DNA of 64,000 nt from Psettodes erumei (lineage: Eukaryota; Chordata; Actinopteri; Pleuronectiformes; Psettodidae). The notes under the pieces were generated by a model that worked only from the letters and a program-made list of their open reading frames with translations, had not been told where the DNA came from and did not search any database. How positions within the stretch are numbered: position 1 is the stretch's first letter; every line of letters starts with the position of its first letter. Made by a program: the position numbers and the translations under genes. Of this stretch, positions 24,131 to 37,900 are shown in pieces. Where the stretch lies: NCBI GenBank assembly GCA_016785225.1, contig JAFBJZ010000880.1, positions 558,001-622,000 on the forward strand, written 5' to 3'.

Positions 24131-25756
24131 CTTGGTTGAGCGGTTTTACATTATGGACGCGAAGATTCTTACTTTTCTTGACATTTATACAAAATTAACT
24201 AACTGATTTGTTTCGTGTTTATTTACTCAAAATAGCAAGTGATTTTATCTTAGAAAAATATTGGCATAAATTTTGAAACTTTTGTTGACTGAAGCTACGT
24301 TTATTTGCATTCCGAATGGAATGGTTTGTGTTTTTTATAGTATTCGCCACAAAATAGATTTTTAAAAAATAGCAGAAATACTTGAAGCTGAATAGAATTC
24401 ATTTTATTTTAAAAGACATCAATACAATCCTTTAAAGCCACTGGAAGCAAAAACAACGTGGCTATAAACATGTAAATGGATATTTTCATGGCTCTTCCCT
24501 CGGTGTGTTTGTAACACAGCTTCTGTTTTACCATTCATTATTGTTCCGTGCACCAGAGGAGGCCGTATTATATCATATTATTATCATGTATTAATACATC
24601 CATGGTCAATTCAGAGATACGCACACTTACACCGATCATTACGGTAGACTGAGTTTTGTGCCGATTGTGTTGTCTGTCTACACAGGCGTACCTGTAATGG
24701 ACGAAGGGGTAGAGAAATAAGTTGTTGATTGTCGTAACTAATAATGTTAATAGTCATACTATAGTAGTAATATAAGTTAAAGATAAGAAGATACTGGAAA
24801 GTAGAAACTGGTAAAATATTAATGTCAACAAACCAGAAACTAGCCACAAAATAAAAGCATGAGACAATAAGCACAGCAACAAAAAAAGAATAAATATCAA
24901 TTAGAGTCAGGCATGTTACATACAGTAACTGTTCAAGAGAAGGAGGTAAAGAGATGACAAACACCAAACAAATGCGCTCAGAGGAAAACATGTGCGATAA
25001 AACAAACCATAATTTAGTTGGAAGAAAGGGACATTTTTTTAAAGAGTTAAATTCAACAGCAGGGGATGAAGAAACGAAGCAAAAAAAAGATACATCACAG
25101 AAAATGGGCATGACCTGAAGAAAACAGAAATTTACCGAGTGGGTTTATGGATGAAAAACAGGATGGGAGGATGAAGAAAGAGAATGAGTATCAGTTTATA
25201 TGATGGTAGACTGTGCCTCTGTAGCTGGGGTTCTTGTGATTTTGGCCAAAGCTCAAGTCTCTAAATAGTTTAAATGACTTTTTTTTTTTTTTTTTACAAA
25301 GTTATCTCTTTACATGAAGGCCTCACTGCTGTCTCACTATACTTTCTACACTACATGCAGTATATAATTTCAAGGTTTTCACAGACAGAAACAGAGTTTC
25401 TAATATTCTGTCCAACTTCATCATCGTCCATCATTTATAACACTCTGACGTCTCAGCCTCAGTCTGTAAAGTGCCTTGAGATAACGTATGATGTGACACA
25501 AATGGCAACATAAGCTTCAGCCTCTAAATTAACCAGGGTTGCTTTAAAACCTCTAAAACAGTTTCAACAAATTCTAAAAATTGTAGAACCTTTATGAGGG
25601 TAAGTACATATCATGTCTAAAAACAATGGAAACAGCCTATAAAATAATCACTTTGTGCAACATGGACTCATTAGAAACACAAAGACACAAACTGTAGTTA
25701 CAATCCTGGTTGTGCAAACAATAAAAAAAGACAAAGTCTCTGTGTGTTCACTGAAG

Positions 25757-25762
25757 TTTATT
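25757..25762 (-). terminator. Candidate distal polyadenylation signal of sacm1l
   Basis: Minus-strand AATAAA with a following GT-rich stretch (CACTTCAG..AACACACAG). It resembles a genuine 3' end and would give a 3'UTR of about 3.2 kb. Other AATAAA-like words lie between, for example near 28330, so this is only one option. Confidence 0.35.
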
Positions 25763-26942
25763 GACCATTACAGAAACTACTGAGTGAAGTCTGGTTGTGC
25801 AAGGAGAGCAGTGACAACTGCAGAGGAGAAACACAAGATCATTTACATGTTTCACTGCAAACAAAACAACTGATTCTAGCTTCTACCTTTGAAATGATTT
25901 ATAGCTTTACGACCCCACTGTTCCTTATATGTGACACTTAATGAGCAAGTTACAGACATAAAAACATCAGCTGTCCTCCACATGTAGAAAGAGTAACCCC
26001 CTCCCCAAAAAAGAAAAAAAACCTAAATAGTCCAGATTCCCAAGAAAAATTTAAAAAAGAACATGACCTCAGTGACCTCAAAATGAGGCTAAGGCCTTGG
26101 TCTAAATGAACACATTGCAACAAGATTTAGCATTAAATGTAAAATGTGTGAAGTAGAGATATAACGATCCCATCCAACAATAAACAAATGTACTGTATAT
26201 CTACTGGAAAGCTGCAGCTGTGCATAATGGAAAGAAAATATCTGATTGGTCACTGTTTTCTCATTCTGGTATAATTAATAAGGTGCTACTGACTGAAATG
26301 TCACTACTTGTCCAGATAAAACCATCACCTCATCTGTAAATACAGATCTGCAGGTCCACAACAACTGAGAATACAATTGCTTTATAATGAAAACCGTAAG
26401 ACGGAGATGAAAGTAGGAAAAACAGGGAACTTGAGTACTGAAAGAGCTTTTTGTGTGTACACAAGTTATCAAGGAGCTTTCGATGCACTGCGTGCACATC
26501 ACTTTATCTTGTTTCCTTATGCACAAGTTATTATGGTTGAACAGATTTTCTTGTGTTTAGAAATTACCTTCCAGATCAAGCCTCAACAACCTCTGAAATG
26601 CTCACACAATCAGAATATTGTTAGATTAATGTTTGATTCAACAGTAGTTTAGACACAATCAATCACCACAAAGCATGTGCTCAGTGGTATGATCAGATAC
26701 ATGAGAAAAATGCTTGCATCACTGACAGCTACCACCGCACTCTTTGGGTGTGAAATTCACCTAAAATAACAGAAGATCTTAAATCAACGTCAGAGGATGA
26801 GAGGTTTCTTTAATGATTGCATGAACAGTACAGATATGTAAGGCAGTGATCCAAGAGAGGAGCACACCTCTGTGAGGGAACAGGAACATGATCCACACTG
26901 AAAACATTCATGAACAGATAGTAGATGATGGAGATTATGACA

Positions 26943-26954
26943 CCCCCCCCCCCC

Positions 26955-26985
<31 letters not shown>
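26943..26985. repeat. Compound microsatellite C15(AC)14
   Basis: A homopolymer of about 15 C followed directly by an AC dinucleotide run. Seen directly in the sequence. Confidence 0.97.
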
Positions 26986-26987
<2 letters not shown>

Positions 26988-28934
26988 CAGTGACAGTATA
27001 AAAAAAGACACTGTGGCAGATAGCAGTTCATGCTGCCATGGATCCACCCAGAGAAACTGAGATGAACAGGTTAAAACCTACATATGTATTACTGTTAAAA
27101 ACCGGTGCAGTCCTCTGAATAACCAGTCACATTGCAAATTCATCCGGTGTTGTGCTCACTGACACGTTCTGTCAGTGTGGAGACAGAATAAACCAACCAG
27201 AGCTTTGCTGGTGGATTTTAGAATAGCCACTTTATCTTCCTATATAGCTCACAGGTTGCCTCACTATGCCCATGTAGCACAGTGCTAGAACGGCCACAAA
27301 AAGTGACTCACAGAAATGACAGAGTCCTCTGATGGTAGTGAACAACTGGAACAGCCTCTGTGTCGACCGACAACAATGTAGATGAGATGAATACATCACG
27401 GAAGCTGGCAAATATGACAGTGGCATCAGGCGCCAAATAAATATACGCGTGTGAAAAGTGCGGCAGTCAGATAAAAATATGACTTGCGATGGCTTGAAAT
27501 GATCTTATGCGAAATGGGGCGATGAACTCAATAAGTGAGCCATGTGTCATACGAGATGCAGGTTTAAAAAAAAAAAAACCTGAAGCTTTACCACACAGAG
27601 TAAGCCGGCATTCTCAAGAGATTCCAACTTATCACCACAAGATTCTAGGAAACGCTGTATTAACTGTTGATTTTCTGAACCAGTCCAAGAAAGAGGACAA
27701 TGTCAGAGCTAGGGCCCCCATTTGGAATCACTGAACAAATTCCAAGACATGGGCTGAGATACAGAGGTCTGGATTCTGGATCCTGAGCCGCAGACCCTCC
27801 TGAGTACTGACCCTCCATACACATGGGTAAATCATCACGGCTGTGTGCGGGCAGCATGTTTCACGGTTCTCCAAAGTGCAAAAGTAAGACAGCGAGCAAA
27901 GATCTGAACCATCAGCAAAACAGACCCTCACCAGGATGACATATTCTTCGCTCCAGTTCCATACAGATTAACCAAATATCCATATATCATGTGCAAATTT
28001 TGAAAAACCTTCGATGCACCACATATGTTTCAATATGTGTCCCATCTGAAGTCAGTGAACATGACATGAAGGGAACAATCATCTGTATGGGACGATTATT
28101 TGAAGTTGCTCTAAATTTGAAGTAATCAATATTTTCAAAATGAGTAGGTGTCACCCAACTCTAAAGCACTGCAGAGATTTTTTTTAACTTCTCTGCTTTT
28201 TTTCTGATGCATTCAGTTTTGTGTTTTTTTTTTTACATCTTTTTTCTCAATTTATATTTTAAATTTCTGTTTTATTCTTACCGTAAAGTCCATTGTAACT
28301 GCAATTTGAAAGCTGTTACATAAATTAAGTTTATTATAATTCTTTCAGCTCACTGTCTTGTTTTAACATTCAACACCTCTTTATATCCATCTTATTTCCA
28401 GCATGAGTTTGCTGTCTGCAGTGAAAAAGCTCAAACCTAATCTGCCCAACACTGAATGAACAACATTAGCAACTGCTGTGTTTTTTCCCCACAAGTGGTC
28501 AAAAAAATACTGCGCCTTTTAAGGCCCTCAATGCACATAGGTGCTTTCACTCAAACTGACTGCAGATCTGCTCGGCCTTGTGTAGGGCCTGTAACTAAAA
28601 CAGCGTATAGTGGAGCACGACAGAAAATTGCTTGTCGCGATATTTTGTAAAAATAAGAAAATGAGCAGTGGTGACAGGCGATGACACGCCATCCCACACC
28701 CCCCGAAACAAACCGACACCGACTAAAGCATGAAAGCAGCGAACCCAAGCTGAAGACACAGTATGAGGAACGTAAACCATGTGAAGGAGTGTGTGCCACG
28801 CCAGAGGAACATGTCGGAGACGCGCCGCCGAAGCCACAGTTCAGTGCATGGAGGCAGCAGATCAGTCTCGAGTCCAGACCTGGGGAGGAAGACGGTGAAG
28901 ACGAGGTATATGAGCCTGCCGGACCCAGCTGCTT

Positions 28935-28935
<1 letters not shown>

Positions 28936-28972
<37 letters not shown>
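28936..28972. repeat. (CA)n microsatellite in the sacm1l 3'UTR
   Basis: An uninterrupted CA run of about 17 units. On the sacm1l transcript it is a (UG)n tract beginning about 20 nt after the stop codon. Confidence 0.95.
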
Positions 28973-28973
<1 letters not shown>

Positions 28974-28990
28974 GCACAGACACACTCGGC

Positions 28991-31900
28991 TCAGTCCATC
29001 TTCTCCTTGTGAACCAGTTTGGGGGCGTCCACAAAGTCTTGACCGTTAAACAGGATGATAGTGGCTGTGATGGCGCTGGCCGCCCCCCAAAACATCACAT
29101 AGGCCAGGGTCTCTGTCCACGTGTCCCCTGGAAGACAAACAGCAGCACATGCATTTGGTTTGTGTGTAACGACCTCAAGCTCTGATCCATCACTTTCCAC
29201 TGACAAAATACTGTAGAGTCACATGCAGTGATGAGCAGAGTCCAAGCACATCTACACACTATACTGCAAGAGACAAGATGTGTGCAACAGCATCACTAAA
29301 ATGTCATTACAAATCTTGAACACTCAATACACCTTTATTTGTGTTTAGCTGAAGACTTGAAACACAGACGTGTTTGACAGGTCCAGCTGTGAGTTCCATT
29401 ATTTTATTATTTTGTTATATTTTGTATGTGCGGCTCTACTTCTGATACTTTCTGTTGGGTTCAAGTCAGGGGAACGGTGAATTGGGATTGTTGTCATGTT
29501 GGATACTTCCTCTCCTTCTCATCTTTTCATTCTCAAAGTGTCACCTCCGATACATATTTTGCAGGTATCAGCGGCTACATAACACTGTACCATTTAAGTA
29601 AAAGTGCGACATAAACGACTATTTAAAGCTTTTTTACACTACAATATGCAGCAATTTCTACTATTTTAAGCAGTAAAATTATCAGCAGCATTCACACGTT
29701 GGAGATTGGGGGATTTGCCAAAGGGGATTGTAAACATGTAGACTGGAGGAGTCGAGAACTGAAGCACCTCCATTCTAACTAGTGGACAATTCATTCTACC
29801 ATCTGAGCTTAATGTGGCCACAAAGTTATTTAGTCTGCAGCAGTGGTTTCCTTTCTGGTTGGCGTCCCGAAAGGTTGACTTCACGCAATTTTCGGATCAG
29901 TCACCATTTTCCAGTTTCTGCTCTGCAGTAAAAAGAGAGTTGTTGGCCACAGCTCCTCCTGCTACCTAAACCTGCAGCGGTGTTTCAGCTGCTCAGCAGC
30001 CTTGTACCCTCGCTATCTTTGTGACGTTTGACACAGGCTGTGGTGTTCACAGCTTCTCTTATCACCTTGTTATCACCATTAGTTTGAACTGGAAATCACA
30101 GGCGTAACCACATTTGCTGCACTGAGGCTGTGCTTGTGTGGGGGGGCATATTTATAATGTAATTAATCTAACCTGTTTGTGTTTACTTAAAAGTATCAGT
30201 GATACTGCACATGTGAACTCTGTCTCCTCACACATGACAATGGAGAGGCACTGCAAGATGCAAAGGGCAACACTGAGCTTTTCCAAAGAAGCAGTAAAAC
30301 ACTGCATTGAATGACTGTGCTGGTGAGCAGAACGTCAGAGGTCAGAGGTCAGAGAGTTTGGAAAAGGGTGCGTTGGCCCTTTAACGCCCATTGTGCTTGC
30401 ACTGCTGGTAAACTCCACGGATTTTGTTCATACAGCTCCAACGCGACGTTGAACACATCAGAGGCAGGTGAGAAGGAATGCAGCTGAAGTTTAAATATTC
30501 ACCAAACTTCAAATCTTACAGATAAGAAGCTGAAAAAATGCAATGCATTGTGCTCAACTAACAAATGTTTGATTAAGTTTGATTTCTTTGTACAGTACAT
30601 ATTACCCCAAAATATTGTCACTGTATCCTGATTTTTTTTTTAAACTTAAAGGAGCGATCACAGATGAAATAAAGCCCTGTATAAAGGCACAGTGTGGGAG
30701 GATGGCCAGAATAAATCTCACCACTGGAGCTTCTCAGGTCCATGAAGGCATCAGAGCCACACCACACAATTAGTCCTCTCCTTTCAAATAATGGTACAAA
30801 GTCTACTGAAACACTCTGATTTATTATTCAGTGGTTGGGATGAGTGGAACCCCAAATCCAGTGGTTATTCTAAAGCCCTTACATAAGAGCTCTGAAGATG
30901 TTGGTCCAATGATTAGTTTGTGTTTTTACTGAGCAATAGCAACACAACCCTGGCTCAAAATATTGGGGTGAAAGACACTGTAGCTGCTTCACATGGGAAG
31001 TTTCACAGTAGTAAGCAGTGGAAAGCTCGAAATGTGAACCATCAGCAGCATCAGGCGTCAGTAAATGGGGCAATGTGGTTGATATGTGAAAGTACACACA
31101 TGAAACTGGACTCCAAGCCACCAAGATTCAGGAAGGGACTACAAAAGTACCGAGCTCTGTGACTTCATTCGGCTGGCTGCGTCTTCTTGCTTCAGCCGAA
31201 GTGCTCGTCACTCCAAATTCCTCTTCCCGCTTTTCAGACGACAAACTTTCTGAATGATTCTGATAGGCCGGATGAGTGGAGGTGTGAAATGTTTGGCAAG
31301 CTTCTCTCTATCCAGCTCCGTTTCTCTCATCACACAACCCAATTGTGTAGCTTTTTCGAGCGTGAAACCAAGTGTGGCAGCAGCAGGAGCTGTGCACCTC
31401 TCTGTCTGGAGACGAGATTTCGCTTTCCATTCATTCTTCATGATTAAAGGTGCGAGACACATTTGTTTGGTTGCAAAATGACCTGCCTCCTTCACTTTAC
31501 AACCCCCCACCTCTGCCCACAACACCAGTCAAACGTTGGTCTGTATGATTTCGAATTCGCCTTCAAGTGTGGCCAATCAGGCTGGGCGGACACTTTTGCC
31601 TTTAAGATGCGGCTGGACAATACTCTGAAAGATTCAGACTCATTCACAGGTTTCCCCCCCCTTCCATTATTCAGCACTATTCTCAAAACAAACGCTGGGA
31701 GCATGTTAATGAGGAGATGCAGTAAAGTAACGAAATAAACACAACTCGATCAGCAAAGTTGCCCGCACAGTCGAGACACGGATGTGGATTTTCCTGCAGC
31801 TTTTAACTGATTGGTAACACAACCGGTGCTGGTTTAACCCAACACAGATGATGTGAGCGTGGTGATCAGCAGAGTGGAACTTACCAGCCATGAGAAGACA

Positions 31901-34900
31901 CACAATGCACATGGAAAATGCCACCAGCATAATGATAGGTAGCTGCAAAAGAAAGAGCAGAGTCCCGTGGGTCAGACGAGCGGTCACGTTCACAGCTGCT
32001 GGTGTTGCAACAGGAAATACTGATGTACTGACCGTCAAGAACTTCCAGTCCTTCTGCACACGCAGAGGAGTGGGTCCGTCCGACTCGTCCACAGCAAAGT
32101 TCCCCAGAAACAGGTCAATGGAATCCTGAAAGCAGAGGAACCACACTGACACCTGGACTGACCTCATGGCACACACTAGTCCAAGTCAAACATATTTTCT
32201 TCCTTTCAGTGAAATACTAAACATGCAAGGTTACACTACTAACAGGTGGCTCAGAGTTTATAGTGTGTCGTGAGCAGAAAGGAACACAAATTATTCAAAT
32301 AAGAACTAGAAATCTGTCAGAGAGCACAGACCTCCACCATCTACCAAGTATGAAAACTACTGTGGAATTTCACAGCTGACATAATAATATTCTTTGATAA
32401 GTTCTGGATCTGGATCCCGATGCAGATGAACTTTCCAGTTTAAAGACACGTGACTAACAAACAAATGACAACCTGATCATGACATGTTGAGTGCTGCTGC
32501 TAACATGGCTCAGAATAACACAAACCTCTGTACTGAGAACCATCTTCATCTGGATTTATCTCTGTGTAACTACTGTTAACACTATCTACAGTGTATCTTC
32601 ACTATATAATCAGTAACTATGTGACTGTGGTTGGACTCTGCCTCTATTGTTACTACAATAGCATCACATGTGTGTGTGTGAACCTCCTCCCTGGATCCAT
32701 TAGGGGATCTGGATCAGTTTGTGATATTTTCTTGAGAGCACTGAGATAGTGTCCCCCAGTTTTTCTTATTTCAAATCTTCATGCATTTATGGATCTAAGA
32801 CTCAAAATGTGAAACTTTGGTGAAGATGCCCTGGATCCAGATCACTCCCAAAATATAATTGTTTCTAAGTTAAATGTCATGAAACTTTTCTCCAAAACCA
32901 GGACCACTCTGGTGGAGGTAATTAGGGCAAACTTGTCTTCAACATTTTACCACATTCTTCTTTAAACTATTCAGCAGAGAAGGTGTGTACTGATGAAATC
33001 ATGTTGCCTTTGCTTTGTGTTTAGTATTTCTACCACACAGTTCTCTGTGACTGGGACGTGAGATGGAACAGGTGGATAATCCTGGCGCTGATGATGTATC
33101 GACAACGGATCGCGTCGTCGGCCTCGTACCTGCCTGAACCCATCAGAGAAGTTGTTTTTGTAGTAGCGGATCATGGAGTTCCAGCCGTCCATGAGCAACC
33201 CCCACCTGGTCCTTTTCCCTGTCCTGATGGAGAAAAGGACATTGGTGAAACAGCAGCGGAGAAAGTAAGACAGCGGGGGGGCTACGGAGCTGCACGGACG
33301 TTAGTCGGCCGATGTGTGCACTGTACCTGGTGTAGTCCGTTTTCAAGGCCCCGGTTCCTGCATACTGCACAGCGCATGCATTGGCATTGTCAGCCCATGC
33401 TGGTTAGAGAGCACACACACAGAGAACAGTGATGGCACACTGGGAAGTTACACTCTCCACTGAACACATGTTACGTGTTAAGAAGCCGAGCCCGCACAGA
33501 AGACAGAAGAGTTACCGTTCTTGTAGATCTTCTCAAACTCGGCCTGCTCCTCGATCCGCTGGCCCACATTCAGGATCCCAATTCTCTGTCAACACACAGC
33601 CGGGACGCTGGTCAGCAAGAGTCACAACCTTAAGGGTTCACGCACCATTTCATTTCACAGTATACACACTACATTGTTTAATAGATTCTGCCATGAAGTG
33701 AATTATTCATCCTCAAATGCCCCAACAGAGTTAGGGTCGAAAATTCAAAAACTTGTGAATAGAAGTCTGAGGCAAACAGTGACTACATGAAACCATCTAT
33801 CATGATCTACTGTACAAAGCTTAGCAGCAATGTGGTTACAAATCACCTGCAGCTGAGACTGTAGGGAGCGTCGGGCCAGCAGGCTCTGGATGACGTTGGT
33901 CCTGTCCAGGCAGTCCATGCAGTTACTGCGGAAGACTCCTCTCTGCTGCGCCACCGTCTTCCCCTCAGAGTTCACCATGAAGTAGCTGCACACAGAGAGA
34001 AGTCTGAACACTGCCTCACAGCCCCGCAGCCCCACGTTAGCCCAGAGCAGTCGTCGCTCAAGTTACCCGTATTCGTCCTGGGTCTCTGCCACAGCATCCA
34101 CCAAGATCTGGAGACGGTCCCACCGCATGTGGCTGCACTCTTTGTGGAAGTCAAAGGCTATGTAACTGAGGACAGAGTCAGAGTCAAAGACTGCGACAGG
34201 GAGAGTAAACGTGGAGAAGGTGAACAAATGAAGACTTAATTTGCACAGAGCGATGAATTCTCAAACTCAAAATAATTCCATGTTTCATTCCAAAGTTTCC
34301 ATGGCTGTTATTCTGCCTATATGTTAAACGTAAACACCTTCATAAAGAAAGGAAACCTCCACTCTGTGTCTGCACACACACACAAAATTAAAAAGAGCTT
34401 CTACGACAAGTATGAGACAAGAATAAGGTCGGAGCAGGGGAGAGATCTGATGTGCACACAGATTTACAGGAAGCAGGAGCCTCATTTATAAAACAGTGTG
34501 TAGGATCCATACTTAAATTGCATGTGTGCACAAAAGCTCAAAATGGTGTACATTTATAAAACCACACACACACACAGGAAATGTTCATTTCATACAGTCC
34601 ACCTGTCATGTCTTGCCCTCTACACACCCACATTGAACCATAACTGGTGCAGAACACTTTGTGGCTCTTTATCATCATTTCTCATTATGAATCATGGCAA
34701 CAACTAAGAGGAGGACCAAGAAATGCTTGTTTGAGCGACTTTGTTCATTTAAACAGTCCATATGTGCGGGTGTTGAAGAGGGTGGTGTCACGTGAGGTGG
34801 AGCCAGCACAGTCTGAGTTGAAGGTGCTCGTGGAATAGTTATGGCTGGCTGAAAGAACAAATAACGCTGCTGTTTTGAATGTTTGAAAAAAAAAAGTGGA

Positions 34901-37900
34901 TCAATAATTCACGTGTGATATGAAGAGAATACTGCTCAATTTTCATTTCTACAGTCTGGCTTCAGTTCACCACCTCACCGTCTGTGTCTCCACAGGTCAG
35001 TGATTGTGTGAAGGTGTGCACATTTTCCTATCAAGTCTGTTTTTATAGTCCCCACACTGTGTTTCAGGCCCCGTTCTGTGCGTGTGCAACAGTTCTGCAT
35101 GAGGCCGCTGATGGACCGGGTTACTTCAGTGAGTGTGAGCACACTAAATGACACCGGGAAGTGACTGTGCGCTTAATGAGAACAAAAACTGGATGATGCA
35201 CTGAGGGTCACTTACTTTAGCATACCATTGTTCATGCCTGACACCATTTTGGCGAAGGCTTGCTCGAGCGGCTTCTCGGAACCCTTCTGATTCACCTGCA
35301 AAGACAAGAAAACACAGGTTGGCCCAAGCGTCTTCCTGATATTTGATTTTGAACAGAATACTGAAAGCAGCTTAAAGAAAGCGTGCTCACCAGGTTGAGA
35401 ATAGTCTGCTTCCCGTACGTGAGGAGCTGAGAGTCAAAATGCCTCTGGAAACCATCCATCTGTACAGAGCTTTCACGTGGTTAGCGTTACAATTTCACAG
35501 CAATCACTGTTTAAAAAACAAAAAAAGAGCACACAACACCTCCTCTTACATGGTTTGTGGTTTTGCTGATTATAGGTCTCGGTTTGTATTTCAGGTTGGG
35601 CCTCTGACTCCAGTAAAAGGGCATGGAGCCTCGTGTCTGGGGATGAAAAAAAAAAAAAAAAAAGGATTTCATTTCTAAAATCTTGCGCTTCTCAAACATA
35701 AAGATTTTCACATCCGAACTCAAAGCAACAAAGAAGGAATGAAGGAAAAAAAAGCTAGAAAACAAATGACCCAAATAGTCTTATCGTGATCCGCCGTCAT
35801 ACTTGCCTGTACAAATGAAGCCTTTGCTCCTTCATACAAAACTATCTGCTCAGTCTCCACAAAGTTAGCAGCATGGCCTTCGGAGTCGATGCCTGTGGAG
35901 ACAGCGGCACAGAAAACATTCAGGAACAGCAGCGGTCACCGTTTTCAGCCAAGTCGAGCTGATCGTAGCTCGCATGCTCCGAGGCGCCAGAGATGAATGT
36001 AGAACTGTTTATGTCAGCTTCTTTGTTCTGCTAGGGAGGGGACGCGGAGAAAAAAAAAAAAGATCTCATAAAACTTCATTAATGTCAATGTACTTCAGGG
36101 TCACTTCCGAAACAACCACAACAATGGAGTGCACACATCAGTCAGGGAGTTAAATAGTCTTTCACTTGGTCTCAATAGGTTTCAATCGATGGCAAACAAA
36201 GTGACCTGGAAGTACACTGACTTAATGAAAAGTGCATCATTTTTTTGCTCCATGTCCTTTTAGGGGCTCCACACACCACAGTGTCATGCTCCAGGTTTCT
36301 CACCTCTCACATAGTATCTGACACCAGCCCGAAAGCAGCTTCTCCTGGATATGAGAATCCACTCAAAGATCTTCCCGTTGATGCGACACGGCTTCATGAC
36401 GATGACTGGAGCAGGTGGGGGGGTCAAGGAAAGACTTCGCTCAGGTTCTCATCTCAGCTCATCTCCAGTGTGTTGTACGTAAAATAAGATTCCTCCGTGA
36501 GAAAGTCGGAAAATACGAGCCATGCAGTGAAAAGGATACATCCATGGACGACAGGGAGTGCGAACTTGTGAAGCTATGGGGAAAGAGTCACAATTATACT
36601 AATGAAGTAAAATAAGTGCAAAAATGTTGCCTGGAAAAACAGCTGGGTCATGGGTCAAAAGAGACGTGCGTTACCTCCGGCTGTGCGGCCAGTTCTCTCA
36701 GAAGGTTCCCGTTCCACACGAACCTCTGATCTGCCTGGAAACCACAAACAGTAAGACATCAGGCACAGGGTTTCAGTTTTTCAACAGTGGAGCTCTGTGG
36801 CACAGAGCAACACTCCCACTCACTGAGCACTTTATTAGGAACGCCTGTACACCTGCCTGTTCACGTTATTATGCTATCAGCCAATCACGTGGCAGCAGTG
36901 TAATGCATAACATCCTGCAACAGCAGGCAGTCCATGGCCAACATCCTACTATAACAGCAGAAGAACCAGGTCAGGTTCCTGAGGCTGCAGTGGACAGATG
37001 AAGACTGGTCTGATGGATCTGGATTTCTGCTGAGACACAGCATGAACCCATGGACTCAACCAGTCCAGGCTGGTGATGGTGGTGTAATGATGTGGGGAAT
37101 GTTTTCTTACCTCACCTTTTGGATGTGGCAGAAGAGGAAATGATGCAATGAAATCATGTCAACATTGAGCAGAACCTCAAGAGGAATGTTTCCAACATGG
37201 TGAGGAACAAATGCCACGAAGAACAGAGGCCATTTAAGAGGACGGAGAGGAACTACTCAGCAGGACTGCGATGCTGCTAATAAAGAGCTCAGTGAATGTT
37301 ATCAGGCTTTGAACACACGGATAAATGAGTTGTTGGTTTGGTTTTGCATTAGGGATTTGCTCACAATGAGAAAAACATCAGAGATCACCTTAAATCAGAC
37401 TTAGACCTGATGTCCAGGTTCTGACTGGCATGCATGTGACAAACACCAGGATGCTGTGACAGTCGCACAGTACGATGAAGCACGGCCACAAACAAACAAA
37501 GCACTGCTTTGTTTTCGGGGAGTATTTTGGCACTCCTAACCAAAAACACTGGAAACGCCCAAGCACCTTATGAATCATAAAAATAAACGCATATGACTAA
37601 GGCGGTTCACTGGATTGTCTCACCCTCTCCAGCAGACTCATCTCCTGGAAGTCAGGGCTGGTGTTGGCCAGTCGGTGCAGAGTGTGCGTCAGGTCGAAGT
37701 CGGTGCAGAAGTAGAAGCCGTCTGTAGTCAGCACATTGTTGAGCATCGACAGGAAAGACTTATTTTCCTGTGACTGGGGGAGGAAGAAAGCAGACTTTCA
37801 CCACGCAGGGAAAAGTCATGGCCGTGCACTATGCAGGGTGCAGGACGCTGCACGCTCATGTTGTACTTGTACAGCTGCTCCTGTCCAGTCTGTGTCTGCT

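Larger units (their letters stand above)
24130..28930. other. Intergenic region and probable long sacm1l 3'UTR
   Basis: No coding exon found. AT-rich open frames, such as one at 24611-25111, have no domain signature. A strong minus-strand polyadenylation site is suggested at 25757, so 25740-28990 may be sacm1l 3'UTR. Simple repeats occur at 26943-26985. A fragment of a fish retroposon tail (CTGTAAAGTGCCTTGAGATAAC) lies at about 25466-25487. Confidence 0.4.

Noticed and set aside
24611..25111. 166-codon minus-strand frame
   Set aside because: AT-rich, dominated by Phe/Leu/Ser/Tyr, with no domain and no splice partners. Probably chance.
28551..29185. Several 120-144-codon frames on both strands
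   Set aside because: They span the (CA)n tract and the last sacm1l exon in wrong frames.
36821..37296. Considered whether this is a functional transposon gene
   Set aside because: Only short broken pieces of transposase remain and both catalytic ends of the protein are missing.
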